From: Perkinsus chesapeaki
Taxonomy: Eukaryota; Perkinsozoa; Perkinsida; Perkinsidae
Direction of reading: 5' to 3'
DNA: 35,802 nucleotides
NCBI GenBank assembly: GCA_013115145.1
Contig: JAAPAO010000365.1
Coordinates: 1 to 35,802 of the forward strand
Numbering within the stretch: position 1 is the first letter of the stretch; each line of letters begins with the position of its first letter. Below the pieces are notes generated by a model. It was not told the DNA's origin and did no database searches. It was given only the letters and a program-made list of their open reading frames with translations. The translations under genes were made by a program, and so were the position numbers. Shown piece by piece: positions 1 to 9,123 of the stretch.

Positions 1-316
1 CGTGCTATAATCGATCAAGCTATGGGCGTCGGCGCAATGTACACTGATAGGGGGCTCTGGGGATTCCTTACACCTATGTTTGAAATCTTGGCAGTAGGTG
101 ACATCATTCTCAGTATCGCTAACGCTATGTGACATATCCCATGTCCCCGATAGGCACTATAGTAATTTGCATTCGCGTTGAATTGGCAGTGGCAATTACA
201 ATGGCAGTCTCCAATTCTTTCCTCTCTGGAGGCGTTGAATCAACTATAGCGTTGATTTATTCCTCTGTGAAATTCACTCAGCGATGGCTCGACGTAACGA
301 GAAGCATCTCTTATAC

Positions 317-333
317 ACTTCTGTGACAGAAGT
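317..333. repeat. Odd palindrome, 8-bp arms, 1-nt centre
   Basis: ACTTCTGT-G-ACAGAAGT is a perfect inverted repeat around one base. It belongs to the window-wide set of 1-nt-centre palindromes in intergenic DNA. Confidence 0.85.
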
Positions 334-773
334 TCTGTCCCTTTCTTCATACTGAAACAAGGAGTGTATGTATGTATTTCCGGGCGAGTGCTGGCTGGGG
401 AGGCTTGTGCAAGGTGGTGCTAGTCGTGTTTAATGTGAGTGGCATCTATAACCTGGTTCGGTTGGCAAGCGAACTGTTCTGGTATGCGGATGGTAACAGA
501 TAAAATCTACTACGTCGTAATGACTCATCGTGTGTCCGAAACTTGGCATCGCAAGGATGTGTAAGATCGCCCAACTTCACAAGGCTTTATGCTCCGCATT
601 ATCCCATCAAAGCTGGACGTCCTGAGTAAGGTCATGGGAAAGGCTCATGTCTCACTTCCAGCAGGAATTCGCCGTGTAATCGCTCGGCCCGATCACGGCA
701 ATTCCGTGTGCCGCGACGGCAAAAACACTACTGAGAGCAATCTCCCGAAAATATTCGGGTCTCCGACATTGGC

Positions 774-790
774 ACTGCCGAATCGGCAGT
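774..790. repeat. Odd palindrome, 8-bp arms, 1-nt centre
   Basis: ACTGCCGA-A-TCGGCAGT, perfect. Same class as the site at 317. Confidence 0.85.
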
Positions 791-2137
791 ACTTTACTTT
801 ATACTAGCCTACAAATGCCTTCTGATATGTTATTTGTCAAAGGCCACTGTGAGTGTTCTACAATTAAGGGGAAGTCTTGAAAGATCTCCCTGATTTACAC
901 TGGATAGTTCAAGTTGTGTTCAGAGCCTGCGAAAGCTTGGCCGCCCAGTTGTTCCTAGTCGGGGGTGACTTCAAGAACTGCTGAGAAATCGTGGTTAGCC
1001 GCGGCAGGTGGAAGACAGCGATCGCTACAGCCCCCGCTGTCTCACTACAGTACGTTCCCGCTCCGAGTGTGTGGTGCAGACCACAACATCTGGGGCACTA
1101 TTAAGCAGCACTGGTGAAAGTGCAGCCCCGGCGCTGCTATAAGGCGGTGGCTGACGGGCGAGTGCCTGCAGTTTGCAATGGTGTTAGCGTCCCTCCTAAC
1201 GAAGCTGGTGATCGATCCCAGTTCCTCGAGGTGGTCACTTGACACTCGCTTTGCTGACACGGGGGCTTCTGTCTAAACTTCTGTCTTTGAATTTTATAGC
1301 ATAGCCCTCTTTTCTGAGGCATCTGGCCGTATTGCAACAAGTCTAGCTCGCTCTTCCTGGACACGACTCCAGGCTTGCGGCATCTTTCTTGGCGAGGAGG
1401 ATGTTGAGGGCGCTCTAGCTCTACTATGCCAGTACCATCTACGGTAGGACGGACGGTTAGCCCATTCCTCCGTTAAACGAATATGCGCACCATCGAAGGA
1501 AGTTACGGCCGGGTTGGTCAGGATCTGCGGAGAGTTGAAGAAGGAAGGTCGAGGAGTAACCTCGGATGCCTTACGGATGTAACAGCGGCTTACGAACTAA
1601 CTCTTGCCATGTTCCCGCCTGCCGGCGGTTTCTGCGCGGCATTATTTACCGCGTTACCACAATCTCGTGGGACAATGCCCCTTATGGAGTAATGGAATTG
1701 CGATAATGATGCCCTTGTAGGTGTACCAGCATCCTGGCATATGCCCAATAGGCAGGGTTAAATGACCAGCGCGTCGCAGCGCCGGGAACAGCTTATGGGC
1801 AGCGCAAAGCATATGCCCTCTTCAACCACCCTCGCGCGTCGTTAGGGAATCGTCCAAGAAGGCAAGTGGTCAAGGTCTCAGTGAACATGCACGCATGCGC
1901 ACCCCACAACGACAAGTCTCGTCATTGTTGGTACATCGGACCGGACCCGAAGGCGTTGTTGAGGAGATAAACCGATGCACACATCTGCATGCGAGTTCTA
2001 TATAGCATTGGCTGTGCTAAGCACGACCGGCTTCCGCAACCTGTCCCCGGCGGCGCATATCTGAGGTCACCTTTTTGCTCCACGACGTGGATTTGGCATC
2101 CCCTGTGCCATCTTAGACTTCAGTCTCGTCTATTACC

Positions 2138-4035
2138 ATGATATCCCTACTACCAATCTTTTTTGTACTCACCCAAGCGGTTCCCCTCCAGTGGCAAGCA
2201 ATCGATAACGGTGGAGGCCCCGGGGCCCGAGATCGGCCAGCTATCGGCTACGACCCTCTACGTAAGTCAACCGCCCCTTTCCCATATGCACGCCTGCTTT
2301 GGTAGGTAATAACCTTGTTTCGTTTGGTGGCCGTTCGGGAGCGACACTTCACCAGGACACTTGGTACTTCAACCTAGATTCCGGAACTTGGACGCAAGTC
2401 AACGCCAGAAACCCTCCCCCGGCCCGCTATGATGCCATTTCTGGTAGAGTCACCCAGAAGCTGATCCCCAGAACTGATGCGGTAGTTGTTAGGTTTCGAC
2501 GAGTTCACAGGGCTCTTCGTCATGTCAACCGGTGACGCAAACCCTATCTTCTTCAATGACATTTGGGTGCTGGTGGACTACAGCACTCCCAACGCGCAGT
2601 GGATCAGAGTCGATGCGAACTCGACACTCACATTCGAGCCAAGGTGATCTATTTTCTCAGCTTTAATGTAGCTCACCACCACAGATATGGCTGTGGTGGT
2701 GGCATGGCCAAGGACGGCTACTTCTACATCAGTCTGGGATTCGGCGGACAGCGCCGTTTCTCCGACACGTACCGTTTCCAGATCCGGTCCGCATCGGATG
2801 GCTCCTGGGAGAAGGTAAGTAGAATCTTAGTATGCCCGAAACCGTGGGATATGATCTCTCAGGTCGCCGACGGTTACCAATATGCCATCGATGAGCCACA
2901 TGCTCGTTGTCTCGTCGGTAATGCTATCATCCCCGACACCTCCCGCGGCAAGTTCATGATGTATGGTGGATGCGCCAATGGCTTCACAGTGGGCGGCCCT
3001 TGCCCAGCCTACGATACGTGGCTTTTGGACAGTTCCAGCAATTGGAAGCGTCAAGCTGACGGGCCCATACCGACCGTCTTTGGTGACATGGCGGCCTGGG
3101 GTATGAATCATGTGATGATGTATGGTGGAAGTGAAGCCAGTCAAGTGATATCAATCACGAAGCAAAGCCCAGCTGATGTTCATATGCTTGATATTACCAC
3201 TAACAAGTGGACAAGTTATGTAGCTACACTTCCTTCCGGCATACCCAGCCTTACGACGTCATCGCCTGCAGTTGCCTTACACCGACTAGTGCCAATCTCC
3301 ACAAACCCGCCATCGGTGCTGCTATTCGGTGGTCGAATCAACGGTCACGTATTAATGCTTACTGGAGCCCTCAATGACACTCCAACATCTAGTGGGTGGT
3401 TCTACCTCTCTTGGATTTGGCTGCATGGTATTTTCATGTTCGCTGGGTGGGGGTTGTGCCTTCCAATCGGCGCCTTCATCTTTCGCTACTTTCGTCACGC
3501 CAACTTCGCATGGCCAGCTCATCTTGCCTTGCAGACCATGGGGTTGGCATTCAGCATTGTTGGCTTCATCGCATCCTTCTATACTGGCGGTACATTCGAC
3601 TTTGCTCATGCTTATATTGGTATTATAGTTTTCATTCTTGGTTGCCTACAGCCTATTAACGCCGCGTTCAGATGCCATCCTCGAGGACGAAATTTCCTCT
3701 GTAAGATTGACTACGGCAAGAGGTACATCTTCAATGCGATCCATCAGATCGGTGGTAGGGCAGCCATTATTCTTGGTATCGTCAATATTATGCTGGGCAT
3801 TCCCCTAGCCCAATTGCGAGCCGGTTGGCTAATAGGAGTCGGCGTCTGGTTCTTGGTCTTCATCTTGGCTCACTTTGTGTGCGAGCTGCTCCGCTGGATG
3901 GGTATTCTGCCTCGCATCCCTCGAAGCTATAATGAACTATATTTGCCTGGCCCATTCAAGAAGCTCCACACTAATGCCCATCGTGATGAGGATCTTATCG
4001 CCGAGCAAATAGACCCGTCAATGGCTAAAAACTGA
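2138..4035 (+). CDS. Kelch-repeat / cytochrome b561 fusion membrane protein
   Basis: Predicted 571 residues from five exons: 2138-2261, 2306-2443, 2493-2643, 2685-2814, 2863-4035. The four GT-AG introns are 41-49 nt. The start ATG opens a hydrophobic signal peptide (MISLLPIFFVLTQAVPLQ). About six kelch-type repeats follow, recognisable by FGG or YGG turns and W-x-x-V ends (NNLVSFGGR, KFMMYGGC, VMMYGGSEA, SVLLFGGR). The C-terminal part of about 220 residues has five or six hydrophobic helices with histidines in WLHG, PAHLALQ, FAHAYIG and NAIHQIGG, the pattern of a b-type di-haem cytochrome b561 core. This family passes electrons across membranes (ascorbate or ferric reductase). A luminal or extracellular kelch propeller on the b561 core is inferred from the signal peptide. 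The tail after the last helix is about 50 residues and presumably cytosolic. Confidence 0.88.
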
Positions 4036-4490
4036 ACCAAGTGCTGAAAATAGTCCTGTATGCTGTCTAATGTAATTGATGTTGATTAAATACTGTTGGC
4101 GGATTTTTTATCTAAGCGGCCGGCCGCCCAAGCGAGTCAATGTTAGTCTTAGAGAACAACAACTATAATCGAGCCGAAGGAGTATGGATGCTTTCAACGC
4201 AACCTTCTTTATTATTTGCATGCTGTCGCGTTCAAGTCTACTTCAAATGTCATGATGGCACAACCTACTGAATGCAATACAAACGAGATAGTACGATCAT
4301 ATTAAACGAGATCAAATAAGAAATCCTGCCAACACTTCAGCCATGAGATCGATGCTTCCCATATTCGGTGGTTCCAGTTGTTTCCAGGGACCTTAGGAAA
4401 TACCAAACGCATGTGGACGTCAGTATCTGGTCACTGGCATAGATCACACCTCAATAAACACTCATAGATGGATCGTGTTCGGGCACTGTT

Positions 4491-4511
4491 GCTCATGGCA
4501 ATGCCATGAGC
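4491..4511. repeat. Odd palindrome, 10-bp arms, 1-nt centre
   Basis: GCTCATGGCA-A-TGCCATGAGC, perfect. It lies in intergenic DNA about 450 nt downstream of the kelch-b561 stop. Confidence 0.9.
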
Positions 4512-4893
4512 CTAAAGAAGGGGAAGTGAAGTCCAACTTAGTGCCATGACTTCAACCACTAGCTAAAGTGTGATAAAGGGGCGAGCGTTATAATACACTC
4601 TCATAACCGGCTATGAGCATTCATCACCATGGTTGCTATCTGCTAGGCTCGGATAGGCTTCGAGTCGTAACCTGTACTTGGCACAGTGGCCCGAATAGTT
4701 AATGCATTAATCGCTTGGTTTCCATTATCAACAGTGTCGAGGCCGTCCAGGTGAATACACCCCGCGTCGCGCCTCGCACGTACCTGGACACTCTTTCGGT
4801 GGGATACAGCAAGTCAAGGCAAAACCACCCGAAAGAGTATTCGACTGGACCAACAACAGTTACCGATTGCTGCCTGTTGGTGATATCAGCCTA

Positions 4894-5082
4894 CTAGCCA
4901 TCAGATTTGAGGTCATCAACGAACTGCTCCAATGAATTCATGAAGTGCGCCAGCTGGGCAAAGGCCCGACTCGCTCGCTCGTGTTGCGGTACGGCTTCGG
5001 GCTGATTATGGACGGAACCGTGAACCGAGGCTTCGTCTTCTTCTAACTCAACACTAGCTCTGCCAGATGGATGATCGCTCAT
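4894..5082 (-). CDS. Possible small acidic protein, 62 residues
   Basis: This is an open frame from ATG to TAG with acidic, charged composition (SVELEEDEASVHGS near residue 10) and a helical, amphipathic C-terminal half (AQLAHFMNSLEQFVDDL). Codon use looks more coding-like than its surroundings, but no family is recognised, no splice partner was found, and chance cannot be excluded. It could also be one exon of a larger undetected gene. Confidence 0.3.
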   Translation of the reverse strand: MSDHPSGRASVELEEDEASVHGSVHNQPEAVPQHERASRAFAQLAHFMNSLEQFVDDLKSDG

Positions 5083-6261
5083 TTAGTGCTTGTAGTGATA
5101 ATGGTTGACCGAGCAACAAGAACAGTAAAAAACCCCTAAGTATAAAGCGTTCTCAAAGCCTCATACAAGGTATCATAGCTAATCGTCAACAACTAATCGG
5201 TCACATCACATACAGCTAGTCTTGTAATCTTGGGGTTCCTACACGGAACGACTGTTTACTAACATAAAGTCTGATAACGATTTACTGGCATCAAAACGCC
5301 ATCAATCACTTTTCTAATCTGATCGTAACTATAAATAATAAGGTATTAGCTCTATACCATTAGCTAACATCTCCATAAAATCCGTAAAATCACTACAGCT
5401 CGCCCGACCTACCACATTGAACGATTTGTGACACAGGCATGGAATCCCCCCGGGTGAACTGGGGCGACTCAATCAACCATCTGAAGCAGTTTCGGCGGTT
5501 TAGTCGTGGTTGCGTTCGCCGAAGCGGCGGGTGGTCGTTGAGACAAATCAGAGGAGAGTCATAGCCAAAATGATTTTGGCAAAATCTGGTCATAGCTGTC
5601 TGAGACGCGTGACGCGGGCAAGGATAGGCTCTACCAGGGGATTTCTGCTCACAGGAGTGTTCCTCTCAAGCACTAGCAGGTAGGAATAATGAGCCGCTAT
5701 CCGTCCCTACTGTTGTAATTTACAACTTGTCATCATTATTTGGCTTCAAGCTCGACCTTTCAGTGATGAAATTCTGCCTCAAAGCATCCGCGTTCTCATG
5801 CCCGCGACGCGGCCAAACTGCCAAATGCGAAAGAGAGCGCGATAAGATAATCTCAGGGGCTTAATTTAGCCTAGTTGGGGCAATCCCAGCACAGGTGAAA
5901 CTCAAGGTCACACAACGGCTATCAGGGGCCGACTTTCGCTGCCGAATAGCCCCCTTTTCGTGAAACATTCTACAGGCGGCGCGTGCACACATTCAATGTG
6001 CCACATCGGGGTACCCACGGACCAGAACGACGCTGGCCTGTCTCTCCTGAGTAGGAAATATCCTGGAGCTAATGCCTGTCCTGCAGTTCCCCATTCGCAG
6101 GGATAGGATATAGAATACAACGAGTTGGAAATGACAATTACTGGTTCATCGTTCGGCTCAGCCGTACTCTTACTGAAAATCGTACGCATACACACTACTC
6201 GCGGCGTCACTGCCAGGCTGCAAGAAGTGGCAGATTCTCCCGCTATTTACCCTTCGGGAGT

Positions 6262-6306
6262 CCTTGAGCTCAGTAGGTCCCGATTCGGGACCTCCTGAAC
6301 TCAAGG
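6262..6306. repeat. 45-nt hairpin, 22-bp arms, 1-nt centre
   Basis: The arms begin CCTTGAG and end CTCAAGG. The inner 9 bp (AGGTCCCGA / TCGGGACCT) are perfect around a single T, and two mismatches occur in the outer 13 bp. It lies 55 nt upstream of the ATG of the secreted-protein ORF, so it would fall in its 5' UTR or promoter. Confidence 0.85.
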
Positions 6307-6360
6307 TCGTCTCCGAGCGGACTCCTGTCAGGTTTATTTCGTATCTTTTCGCGTATCCAC

Positions 6361-6831
6361 ATGATCAACCGCATCATAACCGTTCTGGTAATGCTCGCCG
6401 CTGCAGCTGGTGATCTTTTCGACACCCTTCCAAGGAAGTACTGTATCGACATCACCGTTAAGCGTTTATTCATTGACTGGCAAACTCGTCATGAGGTCTA
6501 TTTTTGGAAAGAGGTGTATATGGAGTACCGACAACTCAATTCCCGCAAGTGTATCCCTTTTTGGTGGGAGAAACGCACTCTGAAGGAGGTTAAGATGCTC
6601 TACAATCGCTGCTATGACGCTCCTCAGCCATATGTTGCTGACCGTAACCTTACAAACTTCTACTTCACCAAGAATGAGTTCGCCGCTATGCGTCATTATG
6701 ATGAAGATGATACTCTACAGTTCGTGATCAACGGCGAGCTTCGCAAACTGAGGAGATGCAAAATAGCATGGGAGCCTCTTCTCCCAAGCAATGCTATAAC
6801 TACTTATAGCCCCAAGCTGAGGGACAACTAA
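6361..6831 (+). CDS. Small secreted protein, 156 residues, family unknown
   Basis: A single open frame with a clear N-terminal signal peptide (MINRIITVLVMLAAAAG, likely cleaved near residue 17). The mature part is rich in aromatic and charged residues with several cysteines (KYCID, RKCIPFW, NRCYDA, RRCKIAW), suggesting a disulphide-bonded extracellular or secretory-pathway protein. No domain is recognised. A tandem AATAAA-containing repeat lies 280 nt downstream. No splice site is needed, although an unseen downstream exon cannot be excluded. The ATG is the first in frame and opens directly on the signal peptide. Confidence 0.65.
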   Translation: MINRIITVLVMLAAAAGDLFDTLPRKYCIDITVKRLFIDWQTRHEVYFWKEVYMEYRQLNSRKCIPFWWEKRTLKEVKMLYNRCYDAPQPYVADRNLTNFYFTKNEFAAMRHYDEDDTLQFVINGELRKLRRCKIAWEPLLPSNAITTYSPKLRDN

Positions 6832-7077
6832 GATTCTCCCTGGATGCGAACGTTCAGTTCGCACTGGAGGAGCGAGGTGGCAGCTGCATCTTTTCCGTGG
6901 CTCGCTGCTCAGCGATATCTTCGCCTTTTAGTCAGCTTATTGTTATCATCTTTACTGATGAACATTTCCCTTCTTTATTTCTTAACCACCTCTATCAAAG
7001 TTCTCTTGTTGAGTTGTCAATATCCCAAATTGCCTGCCCGGTACCGTACAATACGGTCCGCACTCAACGCCCAAGAA

Positions 7078-7093
7078 CCACGCCGCGGCGTGG
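7078..7093. repeat. 16-nt perfect palindrome
   Basis: CCACGCCGCGGCGTGG has no spacer. It lies between the secreted-protein ORF and the AATAAA repeat, where it could act as a 3'-end structure. Confidence 0.8.
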
Positions 7094-7110
7094 CTAGCAC
7101 CACACTCGGT

Positions 7111-7142
7111 GCTTTTCAATAAAAAGGCTTTTCAATAAAAAG
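7111..7142 (+). terminator. Duplicated AATAAA-bearing 16-mer, possible poly(A) signal
   Basis: GCTTTTCAATAAAAAG occurs twice head to tail, each copy holding AATAAA. It is 280 nt past the secreted-protein stop and on its sense strand. A polyadenylation role is inference from the motif alone. Confidence 0.35.
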
Positions 7143-7275
7143 TTTTTAAGATCAGCGGTGGAGACCACACTGCAGAAACGGCCCGTTCCTCGAAGCTACA
7201 GGTGTTAGCATACAACTAAAGTAACACAACACTCCCAACGATGCAAACTCGGCATCACCTTCGAGTACATGCTAT

Positions 7276-8469
7276 CTAGCTCCGCTTGTCAACCTTCACA
7301 CGAAGAGAAACAAAACCCATCTTGTTCACACATGCCTCATCGAAGAGGTCAACTTCAACACATCTTTCTTCACAATCATAGTCGTCATCTTCGATCAAAA
7401 GCTCCTCGGTGCCACCAACGACTTTGTTATCACCGCACACTACGAACACCGCAAAACTCGTGAAGGGCTCATCACGTTCGATAACTACACTCTTCGAGCG
7501 GAGCTCGACCGAATCTGCCACTCGAGACATGGAGGCCCGTCTGGTCGGATTGTTGAACAGAATGTCGAGTGGGTGCTCGCCGTCCAGACATAGCAACGGC
7601 CACATGCCCTTCAGAGGAGCAAAGTTCTTCCGATGAAGGCCAATCTCCAGCGGCGTCACCGTTAAGCAGTACGTAGTTCCTTCTGCGCAAATAGCTGTTT
7701 CCGCATAACCAAGAGGGTGCCCTCGAATGTCCTTGAAGAATACCCGCCCTCCAGATTTAAAAGTGTCGCTTAGGCCTACCACGGCTGATCGATCAAGAAT
7801 TGCTACTCGATAGCTTTCAGCTTCACCACAGACCATACGGTAGCGTTGTAAAGGGTTAAGGAGGTTCAATCGCTGAGACCATCGACAGGGAAGCTGCGCA
7901 GCATCTCGATAGTACTCCCCTCCACGAACGAGTAAAAACGCCAGACGGCTTCCGTTCAAGTTGACCTCGACGTTTCGTATAACAACCGAAACAGATTGCT
8001 CGCTCCGATCTGGTAGAGCATTCTCTTTGGGTAGTGAGGCTCCAGAGAACAGAGGTCGACCAACGGCCACAGGTAAGCACCGTCGGGCATCCTTAGAGCC
8101 GGTAGAGAGATGACCGATCGTATCAAACAGCGCGACAAGAGCTTTCGTGCGTTTGCGTTCATAAGCCTGGCATGCCGAAAGTGCTTCGAGGCAATTCGTT
8201 GGGGAGGGGGAAGGGCGAGCTTGCGCCGGTGTAGCATCCTCTTGCTTGGCGTATTCGGCCAAAGCCAGTAAAAACTCATCACCGTCGATCTTCTTTTCTT
8301 TTTTCGCAGGGTTCTTTCGCGTGCGCAACCGTGGAACCCTGGCGTGAGGCTGGGGTATCCTTGAGGAGGTATCTTTCGGGTGCTGCGGTATAACAAGACT
8401 TCTTAGTTCTTCTTCAAGCTGATGCTCTAACACCGACAGGGATGACAGGGAGGCATTGAGGGAAGCCAT
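7276..8469 (-). CDS. Uncharacterised 397-residue protein
   Basis: A long uninterrupted frame, unusual here because the neighbouring genes are finely split. The start chosen is the ATG at 8469, which begins MASLNASLSSLSVLEHQ and leads into a helical coiled-coil-like stretch; the frame is open a further 46 codons upstream. A basic lysine/arginine patch (near RTRKNPAKKEKK) is followed by a short helical segment, then from about residue 150 a beta-rich region (VVIRNVEVNLNGSRLAFLLV, GRVFFKDIRGHPLG) reminiscent of C2-type sandwiches. The C-terminus is acidic (EDDDYDCEE) and ends in alternating hydrophobics (GFVSLRVKVD). I do not recognise a family. The absence of introns could mean recent retroposition or just an intron-poor gene. 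Confidence 0.6.
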   Translation of the reverse strand: MASLNASLSSLSVLEHQLEEELRSLVIPQHPKDTSSRIPQPHARVPRLRTRKNPAKKEKKIDGDEFLLALAEYAKQEDATPAQARPSPSPTNCLEALSACQAYERKRTKALVALFDTIGHLSTGSKDARRCLPVAVGRPLFSGASLPKENALPDRSEQSVSVVIRNVEVNLNGSRLAFLLVRGGEYYRDAAQLPCRWSQRLNLLNPLQRYRMVCGEAESYRVAILDRSAVVGLSDTFKSGGRVFFKDIRGHPLGYAETAICAEGTTYCLTVTPLEIGLHRKNFAPLKGMWPLLCLDGEHPLDILFNNPTRRASMSRVADSVELRSKSVVIERDEPFTSFAVFVVCGDNKVVGGTEELLIEDDDYDCEERCVEVDLFDEACVNKMGFVSLRVKVDKRS

Positions 8470-8699
8470 GCAGAAAAAATCTCGATATGATATCTGAAAG
8501 AACACGTAGTGGTGGAGAAATGCGCACAATTCCCTCCAAGTTTCCCTCCCTTGCCGGCCGATTGAAACTGTCCTTAATAACGAGCAAATACATGATACAG
8601 CAATCACGTCTTCCTGCTCTAAGGCTACTGGCCTTAATCGTCATCAACTGCTCCTTCTTCCTCGGGCCTCGAAACCCTCGACGAGTCTTGACGGCACAG

Positions 8700-9123
8700 T
8701 AGTAGACTGTGTGTCTACACTATGCCATACACAGTATGGACAGTACAATGCACGATAATATACATACACAATATAGACTGTGTATAAGCGGTCTCAGTCC
8801 AATGCATATTCACAATAATAAACGTGAACATCTTACTCCCACTTGTTCAAGAAGTGTGCCGGTGTAGTGGCATACTCGCCAGCGCCCGGCCGAGCAATGG
8901 GGGAAAAACCAGGCGATGATTTCCTTGAATTTGTCCCTGCCGCAAAAGTACTGCAAATTGACAACCAAATCCATCTTTAGGATGCAAGTATGATAGCATA
9001 GGTTAGAGCTTTATTAGATTCAGAAACCGATTGAGAAACTGATACGATTTCCCGGGACAATCAGCCGGGAAGTCGAATGAATGTGAAACTACTTCTAGGC
9101 GATGGAATAATGACGGCGAGTGC
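8700..9123. other. Short intergenic spacer
   Basis: No gene seen. It holds short imperfect dyads around 8705-8790 (CCATAC/GTATGG and repeated ACTGTG/CACAGT words). It separates the 5' side of the 397-residue gene from the 3' end of malic enzyme. Confidence 0.5.

Larger units (their letters stand above)
1..2137. other. Gene-free stretch upstream of the kelch gene
   Basis: No ORF here has family-like content or convincing splice context; the open frames are under 80 codons. Two perfect odd palindromes with 8-bp arms and one central base lie at 317-333 and 774-790. A 6-bp stem with a 4-nt loop lies at about 744-759. I see no promoter element I can defend. Confidence 0.6.
4036..6257. other. Intergenic, hairpin-rich, one doubtful small ORF
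   Basis: Apart from the small minus-strand ORF at 4894-5082 I see no gene. The stretch holds a perfect 10-bp-arm odd palindrome (4491-4511), a 12-nt GC palindrome (4116-4127), and a hairpin at about 4792-4836 whose 13-bp stem (ACTCTTTCGG...) has one bulge. A 100-codon minus-strand frame at 5908-6210 has no family signal. Confidence 0.5.

Noticed and set aside
2563-4035. A 490-codon plus-strand frame starting at 2563 as the kelch-b561 gene
   Set aside because: It reads straight through two introns and begins out of frame with the true exon 3. The spliced model from 2138 gives a signal peptide and intact kelch repeats.
4116-4127. GCGGCCGGCCGC as a cloning-site or vector remnant
   Set aside because: A lone GC palindrome with no adjoining vector-like sequence; palindromes are common throughout the window.
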